NCBI RefSeq assembly: GCF_004328645.1
Contig: NZ_CP031395.1
Coordinates: forward strand, 2,381,501-2,445,500
Direction: 5' to 3'
Origin: Hylemonella gracilis
Lineage (GTDB): Bacteria > Pseudomonadota > Gammaproteobacteria > Burkholderiales > Burkholderiaceae_C
DNA: 64,000 nucleotides
Below, in pieces: positions 20,679 to 29,970 of the stretch (its first letter is position 1; every line of letters starts with the position of its first letter). A model generated the notes under the pieces. The model saw only the letters and a program-made list of their open reading frames with translations. It searched no databases and had not been told where the DNA came from. A program made the position numbers and the translations under genes.

Positions 20679-20755
20679 AGGCGCGTAGCTCAGCTGGTTA
20701 GAGCACCACCTTGACATGGTGGGGGTCGTTGGTTCGATTCCAATCGCGCCTACCA
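20679..20755 (+). tRNA. tRNA-Val (GAC anticodon)
   Basis: The 77-base cloverleaf has acceptor arms AGGCGCG and CGCGCCT, discriminator A, and an encoded CCA. The D-arm is GCTCAGCTGGTTAGAGC. The anticodon stem CCACC/GGTGG encloses TTGACAT, which gives anticodon GAC, and the T-arm contains GGTTCGATTCC. It closely matches E. coli tRNA-Val(GAC). A terminator follows after 6 bases. Confidence 0.96.
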
Positions 20756-20761
20756 GACAAA

Positions 20762-20797
20762 AAAGGCCCCGGTTCATCACCGGGGCCTTTGTTTTTT
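20762..20797. terminator. Bidirectional terminator between tRNA-Val and DUF4148 gene
   Basis: A GGCCCCGGT/ACCGGGGCC stem with a 5-base loop is flanked by A-runs on the left and TTTGTTTTTT on the right. It can therefore end the tRNA transcript on the plus strand and the convergent DUF4148 gene on the minus strand. Confidence 0.9.
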
Positions 20798-20856
20798 CAG
20801 CAGCCACCACACGCCGCGCAGGCGTTCGACGGTTCAACTGCTGTTTCGCGTGTCGA

Positions 20857-21387
20857 TCACATGCGCGTGGCGCGCGTCGATTCGGCCTGAGCCGCTTGCA
20901 TGCGCACGGCCGCCTTCTGCGTGTAGAAGCCCGGGAAAAGCTGGTTCAGCGTCACATTGCCTTCGCTGCCGACCACGATGTCGCCGCTGCGCACGGCTTC
21001 AGCCAGTTCGGCACGGACTTCGGCGCGGCTCTTGCCCGTGGTGGCGACTTGCGGGTACAGGTCCGGGCGTTGTTCGTTCAGCTTCAAGCCATCTTCACTG
21101 CCTGCCGCGACGATGTCACCGCTGCGCACGGCCTGGGCCAGCTCGGCCAGCACCTGTGCGCGGCTCTTGCTGGCTACGGCGGGGTGTGCGTAGAGATCAG
21201 GGCGTTGTTCATTCAGCTTGAGGTTGCTGTCGTCATTGGACAGGATGTCACCCGTGCGAATGGCTTCGGCCAGTTCGGCGCGGACCTGGGCGCGGGTCTT
21301 GGCGGGGGCATCGGTGTCGGCGAAGGCCGGGGTGGCCAGCAGAGCGGCCAGTGCGATGGCGGAGAGAGAGGCGTAAGAGCGGTTCAT
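20857..21387 (-). CDS. Secreted DUF4148 protein with three tandem repeats
   Basis: The protein has 176 residues from the ATG at 21387. A signal peptide (SAIALAALLATPAFA) is followed by three repeats of about 45 residues. Each opens with a K[TS]RA[QE]V motif and reads RAQVRAELAEAIRTGDI, RAQVLAELAQAVRSGDI and RAEVRAELAEAVRSGDI. Two of them continue to LKLNEQRPDLYP-like ends and the third to TLNQLFPGFYT. DUF4148 proteins are small exported proteins common in Burkholderiales and of unknown function; many have one unit, so three is a visible expansion. The gene is divergent from a LysR regulator across 266 bases. The frame reaching 21729 lacks a signal peptide at its start and was rejected. Confidence 0.88.
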   Translation of the reverse strand: MNRSYASLSAIALAALLATPAFADTDAPAKTRAQVRAELAEAIRTGDILSNDDSNLKLNEQRPDLYAHPAVASKSRAQVLAELAQAVRSGDIVAAGSEDGLKLNEQRPDLYPQVATTGKSRAEVRAELAEAVRSGDIVVGSEGNVTLNQLFPGFYTQKAAVRMQAAQAESTRATRM

Positions 21388-21568
21388 GATGACTTCCTTG
21401 TCTGCTTCATGCGGTCGGCGGGTCGATCTGACCGGGCTCAAGGCCGTATGGAGTCGGTTGCTCGATGAAGCGGGTCGGTGAAACAGAATCAGAGAGCGTC
21501 GCTGCGTCGATGGGATGAACTGTAAGATTTCTAAAACAATAGATAAATTGGCGTTTCGGAAGTTCGAT

Positions 21569-21585
21569 ATTCCTGAATTCGGAAT
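21569..21585. promoter_or_regulatory. Candidate LysR-type operator (ATTCC-N7-GGAAT)
   Basis: A 17-base dyad, ATTCCTGAATTCGGAAT, lies between the divergent LysR and DUF4148 genes and fits the T-N11-A pattern of LysR-family sites. A direct repeat TTCGGAA occurs 24 bases to the left (21555-21561) and again within the dyad. Assignment to the adjacent regulator is inference. Confidence 0.45.
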
Positions 21586-21653
21586 AATGTGACCTTGAAT
21601 TGGGAAAGCCTGGACCCAGTCTTGGTTCAGGATCCCGCTGTTTTTTGGGAGGC

Positions 21654-22607
21654 ATGACGATGGATCGCCTGCAGGCAATGAGGGTGTTTGAGCGCGTGGT
21701 GGACGAGGGCGGATTCGCGGCTGCCGCACGATCCCTGGACATGTCGGCGCCGGTGGTGACCCGCCTGGTCGCCGATCTGGAGTCGCAGCTCGGCACGCGC
21801 CTGTTGCAACGGTCCACCCGCCGTGTCTCGCTGACCGAGGCTGGCCAGTCCTACCTTGACAGGGTGCGACACATCCTGCAGGACGTGGACGAGGCCGATG
21901 CGGCGGCCGGCTCCCATGCCACGGAACTGGCGGGCGTGCTGCGCCTGCATGCCCAACCCCTGCTGGCGAGTTTCCTGCTCGCGCCTTTGATCAGCGAATT
22001 TCGCCAGCGCCACCCCCGCATCCACTTCGACATCGAGGCGGATTTCGTCGGCAGCGCATCCATCGAGAACTTCGACATCACGTTGATGGTCACCGACGAG
22101 CGGTTCGACGGCGATGTGGTGGCGCGCAAGGTCGTCGAAAGCGAGATGATCCTGATCGCCTCGCCCCGCTACCTGGCCCGCTGCGGCACGCCGCAGACTC
22201 CGGCGGAACTGAGCGGCCACGATCTCCTGCGCTTGCGGCCCAGGCCGGGTGACCGGCCGCGCATGGTCCGCATGTGGCAGCCCGAGGCGCCGGAAGAGGT
22301 CATGGAGATCCAGCCTCGGCCTGCTTTCACCTCCAACCATGTCGACACCCTGTTGCAGGCCGTGCTCAGTGAGGCTGGCATCGGCTCCATGGCCGTCGAT
22401 CTGGTGGCACCTTATCTGGCGCGGGGTGATCTGGTGCGCGTGCTGCAGCCCTGGGTCACTGGCCGTGCCGTGGTGTATGCCGCCCTGCCCAGTCGCAAGT
22501 TCATGCCCCGGCGCACGCGGGTCTTTCTCGATTACCTGGTGGAGGAAACCCGCAAACAGCAGGCCGAGGTCGCCACGCTGCTGGGTTGCCCGCAGGGTAA
22601 ACTTTGA
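21654..22607 (+). CDS. LysR-family transcriptional regulator
   Basis: The protein has 317 residues, starting at an ATG preceded by GGGAGG. The N-terminal winged helix-turn-helix is seen in MRVFERVVDEGGFAAAARSL, VVTRLVADLESQLGTRLLQR and STRRVSLTEAGQSYLDRVR. The C-terminal substrate-binding part begins around LRLHAQPLLASFLLAPLISE. It is closest in style to the single-domain repressor/activator LysR group found next to small exported proteins. Its partner is probably the divergent DUF4148 gene, with a dyad in the shared gap. The stop almost abuts phaR. The effector is unknown. Confidence 0.92.
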   Translation: MTMDRLQAMRVFERVVDEGGFAAAARSLDMSAPVVTRLVADLESQLGTRLLQRSTRRVSLTEAGQSYLDRVRHILQDVDEADAAAGSHATELAGVLRLHAQPLLASFLLAPLISEFRQRHPRIHFDIEADFVGSASIENFDITLMVTDERFDGDVVARKVVESEMILIASPRYLARCGTPQTPAELSGHDLLRLRPRPGDRPRMVRMWQPEAPEEVMEIQPRPAFTSNHVDTLLQAVLSEAGIGSMAVDLVAPYLARGDLVRVLQPWVTGRAVVYAALPSRKFMPRRTRVFLDYLVEETRKQQAEVATLLGCPQGKL

Positions 22608-22609
22608 CC

Positions 22610-23185
22610 ATGAAAACCGGCCCTGCCAGCGCTGATGCCCAGCCCGAACCCGGCCCCAGGGCTGGCGCCGCCGATGCCGCCGAGGCCTCATCGGCCGGAC
22701 CGGAGCGGGTCATCAAGAAGTACCCCAATCGGCGCCTCTACGACACGCAGACGTCCAGCTACATCACCCTGGTCGAGGTCAAGCAGCTCGTGATGGCGCA
22801 GCAGCCCTTCGTGGTGCGCGACGCCAAGAGCGGGGACGATCTGACGCGCAGCATCCTGCTGCAGATCATCCTGGAGGAAGAGGCTGGGGGAACGCCCCTG
22901 TTTTCCACGCAGATGCTGGGCCAGATCATCCGTTTCTATGGTCATGCGATGCAGGGCTGGATGGGGGGCTACCTCGAGAAGAACATCCAGACCTTGCATG
23001 AGATGCAGACCCGCATGACGGCCCTGGGCATGGCGCAGAACATGGCCAAGAGCGTGGAAGACTCCACCCAGCGCTACCTGCAGGCGCAGGAGCAGATGCA
23101 GCGCCAGGTTCAGGACCAGATGCAGAAGCAAACCGAGCAGATGCTGGGTCTGTTCGCGGCCATGCGGCGCAATCCCGGACGCTGA
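22610..23185 (+). CDS. phaR: Polyhydroxyalkanoate synthesis repressor PhaR
   Basis: The protein has 191 residues from the ATG at 22610; a TTG two codons earlier overlaps the LysR stop. The DNA-binding PHB accumulation N-terminal domain is unmistakable: RVIKKYPNRRLYDTQTSSYI followed by TLVEVKQLVMAQQPFVVRDA at about residues 33-75. The PHB_acc regulatory domain LTRSILLQIILEEE...TPLFSTQMLGQIIRFYG and a Gln/Met-rich C-terminal coil follow. PhaR binds PHA granules and represses phasin genes when polymer is absent. In this window a TGCNNTGCAA dyad sits upstream of both phaP and phaZ, so these are its likely targets. Confidence 0.95.
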   Translation: MKTGPASADAQPEPGPRAGAADAAEASSAGPERVIKKYPNRRLYDTQTSSYITLVEVKQLVMAQQPFVVRDAKSGDDLTRSILLQIILEEEAGGTPLFSTQMLGQIIRFYGHAMQGWMGGYLEKNIQTLHEMQTRMTALGMAQNMAKSVEDSTQRYLQAQEQMQRQVQDQMQKQTEQMLGLFAAMRRNPGR

Positions 23186-23271
23186 TCACGGAACCGTAAC
23201 GTTTCTGTCAAATGGCGCGGGCACACTGAGCCGCGCCATGCATTCCGCATGGTGGCCCGAGAGTGTTGTCC

Positions 23272-24915
23272 ATGCGCATGTTTCTGAAGGTAAGCACGGC
23301 CCTGACGGCGACGCTGACCCTGTTCGTCCTCTGTTTCGCGCTGTCCGCTGGCGCGGCGATGTGGATCTTCCAGCGCGATCGCCAGGCCATTGAACAGCTG
23401 GGGCGCGACAACATCGAGCGCGCCAGCGAGATCAGTGACCTGAGCAGTCGCCTGTTCCTGGCGCGCGCGGATCTTGGGCAGGCCAAGATCCAGATGGAAA
23501 GCGGCATGGAAGAAGGCCGCGACGACATGCTGCGCCGTGCCGATGCCTTGTTGGCTGGCGCGCGCGAAAGCCTGGAGCGCCTGGAGGGCAAGCCGGACGG
23601 TTCCCCCACCGGTCGTCCCCTGTTCGAGGCGCTGCTGAGCGCGGCCCGGCAACTCGAAGGCACGTCCCTCACGCCCTTGCGCAAGGCTGTCCAGGGTTGG
23701 AATGGCATCGAGGCCAACAAGCTCGCCGGGCCGGCGCTGACGCAATCGTCCCAGCGCTACGTCGAGGCCGTGGGTGCTTTCCAGGCCTATGCCCTGGCCC
23801 AGGGCCGCGAGGCGGTGGCCGAAGCCGCGCGCATGCAAGCGCGCGCCATGGTGGGCGCCGTGTTCGTGCTCGTGGCCGTGGTCCTGCTCGGACTCATGCT
23901 GCGCCTGATGTTCGGTCGCATCATCCTCGCGCCGCTGCGCGAGGCCGGTCAGCACTTCGACCGCATGGCTGATGGTGACCTCACCGGCGTCATCCACGAC
24001 CGGGGGCACAACGAGATCGGCGGTTTGTACCGGGCGATGGCGCGCATGCAGTCGGGCCTGGGCGGGGCGGTGACCCAGGTCCTGCAGGGGGTCGAGCAGA
24101 TCACGGCCGGCACCGGCCGCATCGCGCAGACCAGCCAGGGCATGTCTGCGCGCAGCGCGCAACAGGCGGACGCCTTGCGCCAGGTGTCCGTCAACCTGGC
24201 GCAGCTGTCCGAGACGGTCACCCGCAATGCCCGCCATGCGGGCGCGGCCAGCCAACAGGCGCGCGAGGTGGCCCGCCTGGCTGGCGCGGGGGGCGCCGAG
24301 GTGGACACGGTGGTGGCCAGCATGGAGGGCATCGCCGCCGTCTCGCAGCGTATCGGCGAGATCGTTGGCGTGGTCGATGGCATCGCATTCCAGACCAATC
24401 TGCTGGCCCTGAACGCGGCGGTGGAAGCCGCGCGGGCCGGGGAACTGGGCAAGGGCTTCGCCGTGGTGGCGTCCGAGGTGCGCCAACTAGCGCAACGCAG
24501 CGCAGAGGCGGCGCGGGAAATCAAGGCCCTGATCGACACGGCCAACCAGCGCGTGACTCAGAGCGTGCACCAGGTCGGGCAGGCAGGTGTCACGATCGCG
24601 CGGGTGGTGCGCTCAGTGGACCAGGTGACGGAGATCGTCGCCGACATCTCCTCCGATAGCGCTCGCCAGGCCGACGACGTGACCGCATTGAGCGGCACCC
24701 TGCGCGAACTGGAGGCGCAGAGCCGCGACACCGCCGTTGGGGTGGCGCAAGCCGCCGACGGCGCGCGTGCGCTGGCGGATCAGGCGCGGGGACTGCGTAC
24801 GGCGGTCGCGGTGTTCCGGCTGGACGTCTCGTCCACGCCGCGCTTGACCGGTTCCACGCCCGGGCCGGGCCTGTCCGAGCCGGCGCGCGCGCCTGCAGCG
24901 TCCGAGCGGGCTTGA
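23272..24915 (+). CDS. Methyl-accepting chemotaxis protein
   Basis: The protein has 547 residues. It has an N-terminal membrane helix ([20 protein letters not shown]) and a mainly helical periplasmic domain of about 160 residues, without a Cache signature that I recognise. A second helix ([20 protein letters not shown]) leads into a HAMP region ([20 protein letters not shown]). The signalling hairpin tip is at about residues 365-415, with [20 protein letters not shown] and [20 protein letters not shown]. It would signal to CheA/CheW; no chemotaxis kinase genes are nearby. The start is taken at the first ATG (23272) after an in-frame GTG at 23263. The ligand is unknown. Confidence 0.93.
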   Translation: MRMFLKVSTALTATLTLFVLCFALSAGAAMWIFQRDRQAIEQLGRDNIERASEISDLSSRLFLARADLGQAKIQMESGMEEGRDDMLRRADALLAGARESLERLEGKPDGSPTGRPLFEALLSAARQLEGTSLTPLRKAVQGWNGIEANKLAGPALTQSSQRYVEAVGAFQAYALAQGREAVAEAARMQARAMVGAVFVLVAVVLLGLMLRLMFGRIILAPLREAGQHFDRMADGDLTGVIHDRGHNEIGGLYRAMARMQSGLGGAVTQVLQGVEQITAGTGRIAQTSQGMSARSAQQADALRQVSVNLAQLSETVTRNARHAGAASQQAREVARLAGAGGAEVDTVVASMEGIAAVSQRIGEIVGVVDGIAFQTNLLALNAAVEAARAGELGKGFAVVASEVRQLAQRSAEAAREIKALIDTANQRVTQSVHQVGQAGVTIARVVRSVDQVTEIVADISSDSARQADDVTALSGTLRELEAQSRDTAVGVAQAADGARALADQARGLRTAVAVFRLDVSSTPRLTGSTPGPGLSEPARAPAASERA

Positions 24916-25069
24916 AGCCTCGGGCCCAGCGGATCGGCTTCACCGGTCTCTGGGGAATTGCGCCGACCGAACGCCAGGCCCCCCATGCCCGATACAATGC
25001 CAGCCCTCGCGCGGCCCGGGCTCTTTGCCTTTCCGCGTGGCGCAAGCCTCCCGTCCGAGCAAGGTGTTC

Positions 25070-26296
25070 ATGGCCCATTCAGCGATCCTGATTGTTTCTA
25101 TCTTTCTGCTGCTGGCCTTCGCCATCGAGCGCTTCAGTGCCTGGTTGCGCTTGCCCTCGGTCATCGTCTTGGTGGGCCTGGGATTCGCCGTCAAACCCTT
25201 GTTGGGCCTGCTGGGCCATCGCCTGAATGGGGTGGACGTGTTGGTGCCGGTGCTGGGGGCGGTGGGGCTGATCCTGATCGTGCTCGAGGGCGCCTTTGAC
25301 ATCGAACTGCGGCGTGATCGCTTGACTCTGGCCGGTCGCGCCTTTGGCATGGCCCTGGCCGGCCTGTTGTTCTACATGGCCGTGTTCGCCGCATTGGCGA
25401 TGCTGGTGCTGGGCTGGCCGCTGTTCACGGCCCTGTTGCTGGCCGTGCCCTTCGCCATCATCAGCAGCGCGGTCGCGATTCCGAGCAGCCAGTCCCAACC
25501 GGGGGCCGTGCGCGAGTTCGTGGTCTACGAAAGCTCCATCTCCGACATCCTGGGCGTGCTGGTGTTCTTCGCGCTCTTGCATTCCGGCGGCACGGTCGGG
25601 GGCTTGCTCGGCGGTCTGATTGGCGGCGGCGTGCTCTCCCTCTTGTTGGCGGCGGTGTGCTCGGTCGGCCTGGTGCTGGTGCTGATGCGGGTCGATGGCC
25701 ACATCCGTTTCGTGCCCTTGCTGGCCGGGCTGTTCGGCCTGTACGCGGTGGGGGAGTTGCTGCACCTCTCACCGCTGATCATGGTGCTGCTGTTCGGTCT
25801 CGTGCTCAACAACCCGCGCCTGATCACCCGCATTCCCGGCCTGCGCGGCTGGATGGACGACAGCTACGACGCGACCCTGGACCAGTTCAAGGTGCTGGTG
25901 CAGGAACTCACCTTCGCGGTGCGCGGTGTCTTCTTCATCCTGCTGGGTTATTGGACAGAACTGGCCGACCTGGTTGCCTGGCAGGCCTGGGTGACGGCGG
26001 CGCTGGCGCTGGCCGTGATTTACGGCGGACGCCGCCTGCTGCTGGCGTTCGCGCGACAACAGGCGGCCGAGGTATTGCTGTGGTTCGCGCCGCGCGGCCT
26101 GATCACCGTGCTGCTGTTCCTGAACGTACAGGCGCTCAGCGGAGCCGATGCCCCGGGCGCGATGGCCGTGCCGCCCCTGCCAACTTATTTCTCGGGCGCC
26201 GTGCTCATCGTGGTGCTGGTGTCCACCGCCTTGGTCGCGATGGCGCGCCGGCAGACGGGCGCTACCGAGGCTTCAACCGTGAATTCTTCGATATGA
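25070..26296 (+). CDS. CPA-type sodium/proton antiporter
   Basis: The protein has 408 residues and about 11-12 membrane helices. Key segments are [36 protein letters not shown] and [20 protein letters not shown]. They are followed by [20 protein letters not shown], whose Asp after SIS resembles the conserved ion-site acidic residue of cation:proton antiporters. The conserved loop [15 protein letters not shown] is near the C-terminus. It is probably a Na+(K+)/H+ exchanger in the inner membrane. The ATG at 25070 is preceded by AAGGTG. The stop overlaps the rimO start by ATGA (26293-26296), so the two are likely co-translated despite unrelated functions. Confidence 0.85.
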   Translation: MAHSAILIVSIFLLLAFAIERFSAWLRLPSVIVLVGLGFAVKPLLGLLGHRLNGVDVLVPVLGAVGLILIVLEGAFDIELRRDRLTLAGRAFGMALAGLLFYMAVFAALAMLVLGWPLFTALLLAVPFAIISSAVAIPSSQSQPGAVREFVVYESSISDILGVLVFFALLHSGGTVGGLLGGLIGGGVLSLLLAAVCSVGLVLVLMRVDGHIRFVPLLAGLFGLYAVGELLHLSPLIMVLLFGLVLNNPRLITRIPGLRGWMDDSYDATLDQFKVLVQELTFAVRGVFFILLGYWTELADLVAWQAWVTAALALAVIYGGRRLLLAFARQQAAEVLLWFAPRGLITVLLFLNVQALSGADAPGAMAVPPLPTYFSGAVLIVVLVSTALVAMARRQTGATEASTVNSSI

Positions 26297-27732
26297 ACAT
26301 GCAAACTTCCGTGGATGCTGCCACTACACCCGCGTCGGCTTTGTCGGCGGCACCCAAGGTTGGTTTTGTCAGCCTGGGCTGCCCCAAGGCCCTGACCGAC
26401 TCCGAGCTCATCCTCACGCAACTGAGCGCAGAGGGCTACCAGACTTCCAAGACCTTCGCCGGCGCGGACTTGGTCATCGTCAACACCTGTGGTTTCATCG
26501 ACGATGCGGTGAAGGAAAGTCTGGACACGATCGGCGAAGCGCTGGCCGAGAACGGCAAGGTCATCGTCACGGGCTGCCTGGGGGCGCGCACCGTGGGCGG
26601 GAGTGAAGGCGGCGAGGGCGGCGCCAACCTCGTACGGCAGATGCACCCCAGCGTGCTGGCCGTGACGGGGCCACACGCCACGCAGGAGGTGATGGACGCG
26701 GTGCATCTGCACCTGCCCAAGCCGCACGATCCTTTCCTGGACCTGGTGCCGGGCGGTTTTGGCGAGGCGGGTCTGAAGCTCACGCCGCGCCATTACGCCT
26801 ACTTGAAGATCAGCGAAGGGTGCAATCACCGTTGCACCTTCTGCATCATCCCCTCGATGCGCGGCGACCTCGTGAGCCGTCCGGTTGGTGATGTGTTGAA
26901 GGAGGCAAAGGCCTTGTTCGAGGGCGGCGTGAAGGAGTTGCTGGTGGTGAGCCAGGACACCTCGGCCTATGGCGTGGACGTGAAGTACCGTACCGGTTTC
27001 TGGGACGGCAAGCCGGTGAAGACGCGCATGCTCGACCTGGTGCAGGCCCTGGGCGAGCTGGCCGCGCAGCACGGCGCCTGGGTACGCCTGCACTACGTCT
27101 ATCCCTACCCGCACGTGGACGACATCCTGCCCCTGATGGCGCAAGGCCTGGTGCTGCCTTACTTGGACGTGCCTTTCCAGCATAGCCATCCGGAGGTATT
27201 GCGGCGCATGAAGCGCCCGGCCAGTGGCGAGAAGAACCTGGAGCGCATCCAGCGCTGGCGCGAGATCTGTCCCGAGCTCGTGGTGCGCAGCACCTTCATC
27301 GCGGGTTTTCCAGGCGAGACCGAGGAAGAGTTCGCGCACCTGCTCGACTTCGTGCGCGAGGCCCAGATCGACCGTGCCGGGTGTTTCGCCTACAGTCCCG
27401 TGCGTGGCGCGGCGGCCAATGAACTGCCGGGGGCCTTGCCGGACGCGTTGCGGGAGGAGCGGCGCCAGCGTTTCATGGCCGTGGCCGAGGAGGTCTCGAT
27501 CGCGCGCCTGCAGCGGCGCGTGGGGGCGACCATGCAAGTCTTGGTGGATTCCGCGCCCGGCCTGGGCAAGAAGGGCGGCGTGGGTCGCAGCTACGCCGAT
27601 GCGCCGGAGATCGACGGCACCGTGCGTCTGTTGCCGCCCGAGAAAATCAGCAAAACCCTGAAGGCCGGGGAGTTCACCAAGGCGCGCATCGTCGCAACCG
27701 ACGGGCACGACCTCGTGGCCATGCCGATCTGA
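26293..27732 (+). CDS. rimO: Ribosomal protein S12 methylthiotransferase RimO
   Basis: The protein has 479 residues. The N-terminal UPF0004 domain has [20 protein letters not shown] and [20 protein letters not shown]. The radical-SAM cysteines lie in [20 protein letters not shown] near residues 177-184. Other family hallmarks are [31 protein letters not shown] and [16 protein letters not shown], with a C-terminal TRAM domain. It transfers a methylthio group to an Asp of ribosomal protein S12. It starts at an ATG overlapping the antiporter stop; the long frame reaching 25657 is a shadow of the antiporter gene. Confidence 0.97.
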   Translation: MNMQTSVDAATTPASALSAAPKVGFVSLGCPKALTDSELILTQLSAEGYQTSKTFAGADLVIVNTCGFIDDAVKESLDTIGEALAENGKVIVTGCLGARTVGGSEGGEGGANLVRQMHPSVLAVTGPHATQEVMDAVHLHLPKPHDPFLDLVPGGFGEAGLKLTPRHYAYLKISEGCNHRCTFCIIPSMRGDLVSRPVGDVLKEAKALFEGGVKELLVVSQDTSAYGVDVKYRTGFWDGKPVKTRMLDLVQALGELAAQHGAWVRLHYVYPYPHVDDILPLMAQGLVLPYLDVPFQHSHPEVLRRMKRPASGEKNLERIQRWREICPELVVRSTFIAGFPGETEEEFAHLLDFVREAQIDRAGCFAYSPVRGAAANELPGALPDALREERRQRFMAVAEEVSIARLQRRVGATMQVLVDSAPGLGKKGGVGRSYADAPEIDGTVRLLPPEKISKTLKAGEFTKARIVATDGHDLVAMPI

Positions 27733-27762
27733 GCCTCGCGCATCGGCATCTGTTTAGCCCAC

Positions 27763-27797
27763 AAAAAACGGCCATGGCGAAGATGCCATGGCCGTTT
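27763..27797. terminator. Bidirectional terminator between rimO and iron-binding protein gene
   Basis: A perfect 13-base stem, AAACGGCCATGGC/GCCATGGCCGTTT, has a 6-base loop. On the minus strand it is followed by a run of T. It ends the minus-strand iron transporter gene well and may also end rimO. Confidence 0.85.
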
Positions 27798-27831
27798 CCA
27801 TTGGGGCTATGCCGGGGCTGCCAGTCGCGGC

Positions 27832-28886
27832 TTACTTGAAGCCGACCCGGTCCAGCATTTGTTGAACCTGGATCGTGTTCTTGCCGACCGCGCTGATCGG
27901 GATGGTTTCACTCTTGAACCCTGAACCGACCATGCGTTGCAGCGCCAGGTTGTTCGGCTTCATGCCGCGCGCGGCGGGCCATTCGTTGTTGGCGTTGGAA
28001 AACACGTCCTGGGCTTCCGGGCTGGCCAGGTATTCGAGGAACAGGATGGCATTGGCGCGGTTGGGGGCATGCCGCGCCACTGCGGCACCCGCGATGTTCA
28101 TGTGCGTGCCCCAGCTGTTCTGGTTGGGGAACACGACTTCCACCTTGTCGGCGACCGCGCGGTCTTCCGCGGCGCTCGCGTTCATCAGGCGCGCCAGGTA
28201 ATAGCTGTTGGTGACGGCGATCGCGCATTCCCCGAGGCGACTGCGCGAATCTGGTCCGTGTCACCGCCCTTGGGGTCACGGGCCATGTTGGCTACCATGC
28301 CCTTGAGCCAGGCTTCCGTCTTGGCCTCGCCCATGTGTTCCAGTACCGCGCCGAAGAGCGACAGGTTGTAAGGGTGCGAGCCGGAGCGGATGCACAGCTT
28401 GCCCTTGTTCTTGGGATCACCCAGTTCCTCGTAGGTGTCCACGTCCTCGCGCTTGACCTTGCGCGGGTCGAACACCACGACGCGAGCACGCGTGGAGAAC
28501 CCATACCAGCTGGCCGCGCCGTCGGCATTGGCGGTTCCGTGCAGGTTCAGGGGAATGGCCGCGTCCAGCACGGCGGACTTGACCGGTTGGTACAAGCCCA
28601 TGGCCTCGCCGCGGTAGAGGCGCGCGGCATCGACCATCAAGATCACGTCCGCCGGAGATGCAGCACCTTCGGCGCGCAGACGGGCAATGATGCCGGCATC
28701 GTCCGAGTCGACCCGTTGAATCTGGATGCCTGTTTTCTTGGTGAAACCAGCGTAGAGAATGTCGTCGCTGGGGTAATGCCGGGCGGAATAGACATTCAGC
28801 ACCTGCTGAGCATGCGCGGCGCCACCAAGCAGCAGTAGCAGGGCGCCCAGACGGCGAGCAAAAGGAATAAAGGCGAAGAGCTTCAT
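27832..28886 (-). CDS. Fe(3+) ABC transporter periplasmic binding protein (apparent 1-base frameshift)
   Basis: The ATG at 28886 opens a signal peptide (RRLGALLLLLGGAAHAQQ) and then LNVYSARHYPSDDILYAGFT, the typical start of FbpA/FutA-type ferric binding proteins. The frame continues through WYGFSTRARVVVFDPRKV and GKLCIRSGSHPYNLSLFGAV and breaks after IRAVASG. The other half resumes with CAIAVTNSYYLARLMNASAA and runs to VFPNQNSWGTHMNIAGAAVA and NNEWPAARGMKPNNLALQ, ending at LDRVGFK. Adding one base in the run at 28230-28233 restores a protein of about 351 residues. A Fur-type dyad lies 45 bases upstream. It would bind ferric iron for an ABC importer whose permease and ATPase genes are not in this window. 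Confidence 0.9.
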
Positions 28887-28930
28887 GGAAATTGTTCTCG
28901 GGAACGGTGAAGCCCGCATCTTATATTTGA

Positions 28931-28945
28931 TGAGAATTGTTCTCA
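28931..28945. promoter_or_regulatory. Fur box upstream of iron-binding protein gene
   Basis: TGAGAATTGTTCTCA is a 15-base dyad with six-base arms (TGAGAA/TTCTCA). It closely fits the 7-1-7 Fur motif with a TGAGAAT-type half-site. It lies 45 bases upstream of the iron-binding protein ATG and overlaps the likely promoter, as expected for iron repression. Confidence 0.8.
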
Positions 28946-28993
28946 GTAAATGTCAGAAAGCTGGAGGGATTTGGCGGGCCTGTCGAGACAGGC

Positions 28994-29021
28994 AAAAAAA
29001 AGCCCCATCCGAGGATGGGGC
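28994..29021 (-). terminator. Rho-independent terminator, probably of phasin gene
   Basis: On the minus strand a perfect 9-base stem GCCCCATCC/GGATGGGGC with a 2-base loop is followed by TTTTTTTT. It lies about 200 bases after the phasin stop, with no other minus-strand gene between. Confidence 0.75.
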
Positions 29022-29218
29022 CTTGAAGGGATCCCTGAAGCCTGAGCTTACGAAAGGACCCGAGGAGACAAACGGTGGAAATTGATCAACGAAACTTCAT
29101 GAATGTCAATTCATAAAGCGAAATCAACTTCCGATGAGTGAATTATGTCAGGGTTTCCACCGGTCTGTACAGTCGGCGACTGTAAATCCTTGTAAAAAAC
29201 AGGGCCGGTGCTGCCTGT

Positions 29219-29779
29219 TCAAGCGCGCTTCTTGGCCTTGCCGGTTTCAACCGCACCGGAGGCGGCATCCATGGCGCTGGCAGTCGCTGCCTTGATGTTC
29301 GATTCCGCCAGGGCTGCGGCTTGCTTGGCGGATTTCTGCGCGCTTTCCAGCACATTGTTCGCGGCTGCGACGGCGCTCTTGAACAGGGCCACGGCGGTTT
29401 CCGAACCGGCCGGCGCGTTCTGGGCCGTGCTGTCCACCAGGTCCTGGAATTTCTTCTGTACCTCGGCGAACTGCGCTTCGAAGGCCTTGCTGAACTCCGC
29501 GCCAGTGGTGGTGGAAATCTCGTACACCTCGCGACCGTAGCTGGCCGCCTTTTCGCTCAGCGGCTGCAGCAGGCTGGAGGGCAGGGTCAGCAATTCTTGT
29601 GGATCTTTGACGCTCAGCATGGTCTGGGTCTGGCTGGCGGTATCGGCCAGCAGAGCCTTGCTGGCGGCCAGATGCAGCTCCACCAGTTTTTCAATGCCTT
29701 CAAAAGCCTTGCTGGTCAGGCCGAAGAGGGATTCGATGTTGGCCTTGTTGGTGGCCAGGACTTGTTCAGCGGTCAGCAT
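29219..29779 (-). CDS. phaP: Phasin family PHA granule-associated protein
   Basis: The protein has 186 residues, mostly amphipathic helix and rich in Ala, Lys, Gln and Glu. The phasin_2 signature is seen in [40 protein letters not shown] and a central [20 protein letters not shown]. The C-terminus is a Lys/Ala tail ([10 protein letters not shown]). It coats PHA granules and controls their size. The ATG is preceded by AAGGAG. Sixty bases upstream is a perfect dyad ATGTTGCA-C-TGCAACAT that is a probable PhaR operator. The phaR gene is about 6 kb away in this window, which supports regulation by granule state. Confidence 0.93.
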   Translation of the reverse strand: MLTAEQVLATNKANIESLFGLTSKAFEGIEKLVELHLAASKALLADTASQTQTMLSVKDPQELLTLPSSLLQPLSEKAASYGREVYEISTTTGAEFSKAFEAQFAEVQKKFQDLVDSTAQNAPAGSETAVALFKSAVAAANNVLESAQKSAKQAAALAESNIKAATASAMDAASGAVETGKAKKRA

Positions 29780-29838
29780 ACGGTACTCCTTGAGGAAACG
29801 GTTTCAGAACGATTTCGACACCACGGGGCTCACGCGAT

Positions 29839-29855
29839 ATGTTGCACTGCAACAT
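29839..29855. promoter_or_regulatory. Probable PhaR operator upstream of phaP
   Basis: A perfect 8-base inverted repeat around one base, ATGTTGCACTGCAACAT, lies 60 bases upstream of the phasin ATG. It contains the TGCNNTGCA core expected for PhaR-type sites. A 13-of-17 match occurs in front of phaZ at 57487-57503. Confidence 0.65.
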
Positions 29856-29970
29856 GCGGCCCATTGTAGGGAGACGGTGCTCGGACACAAGGCTTTTGAG
29901 CCCTGTTTCGACGCTTTAGGGGCCAAGCCCTAATGGGGCGGTGCGGACGGGGCTGGCAGAATGCCGCCTC

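Larger units (their letters stand above)
28887..29218. other. 332-base gap: Fur-regulated promoter and phasin terminator
   Basis: No gene was found. On the minus strand it holds the promoter region of the iron-binding protein, with a TATAAG-like -10 next to a Fur-type dyad. Further right is a strong hairpin/T-tract terminator that fits the phasin transcript. The stretch 29022-29218 is AT-richer than the surroundings and shows nothing else that I recognise. Confidence 0.6.
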
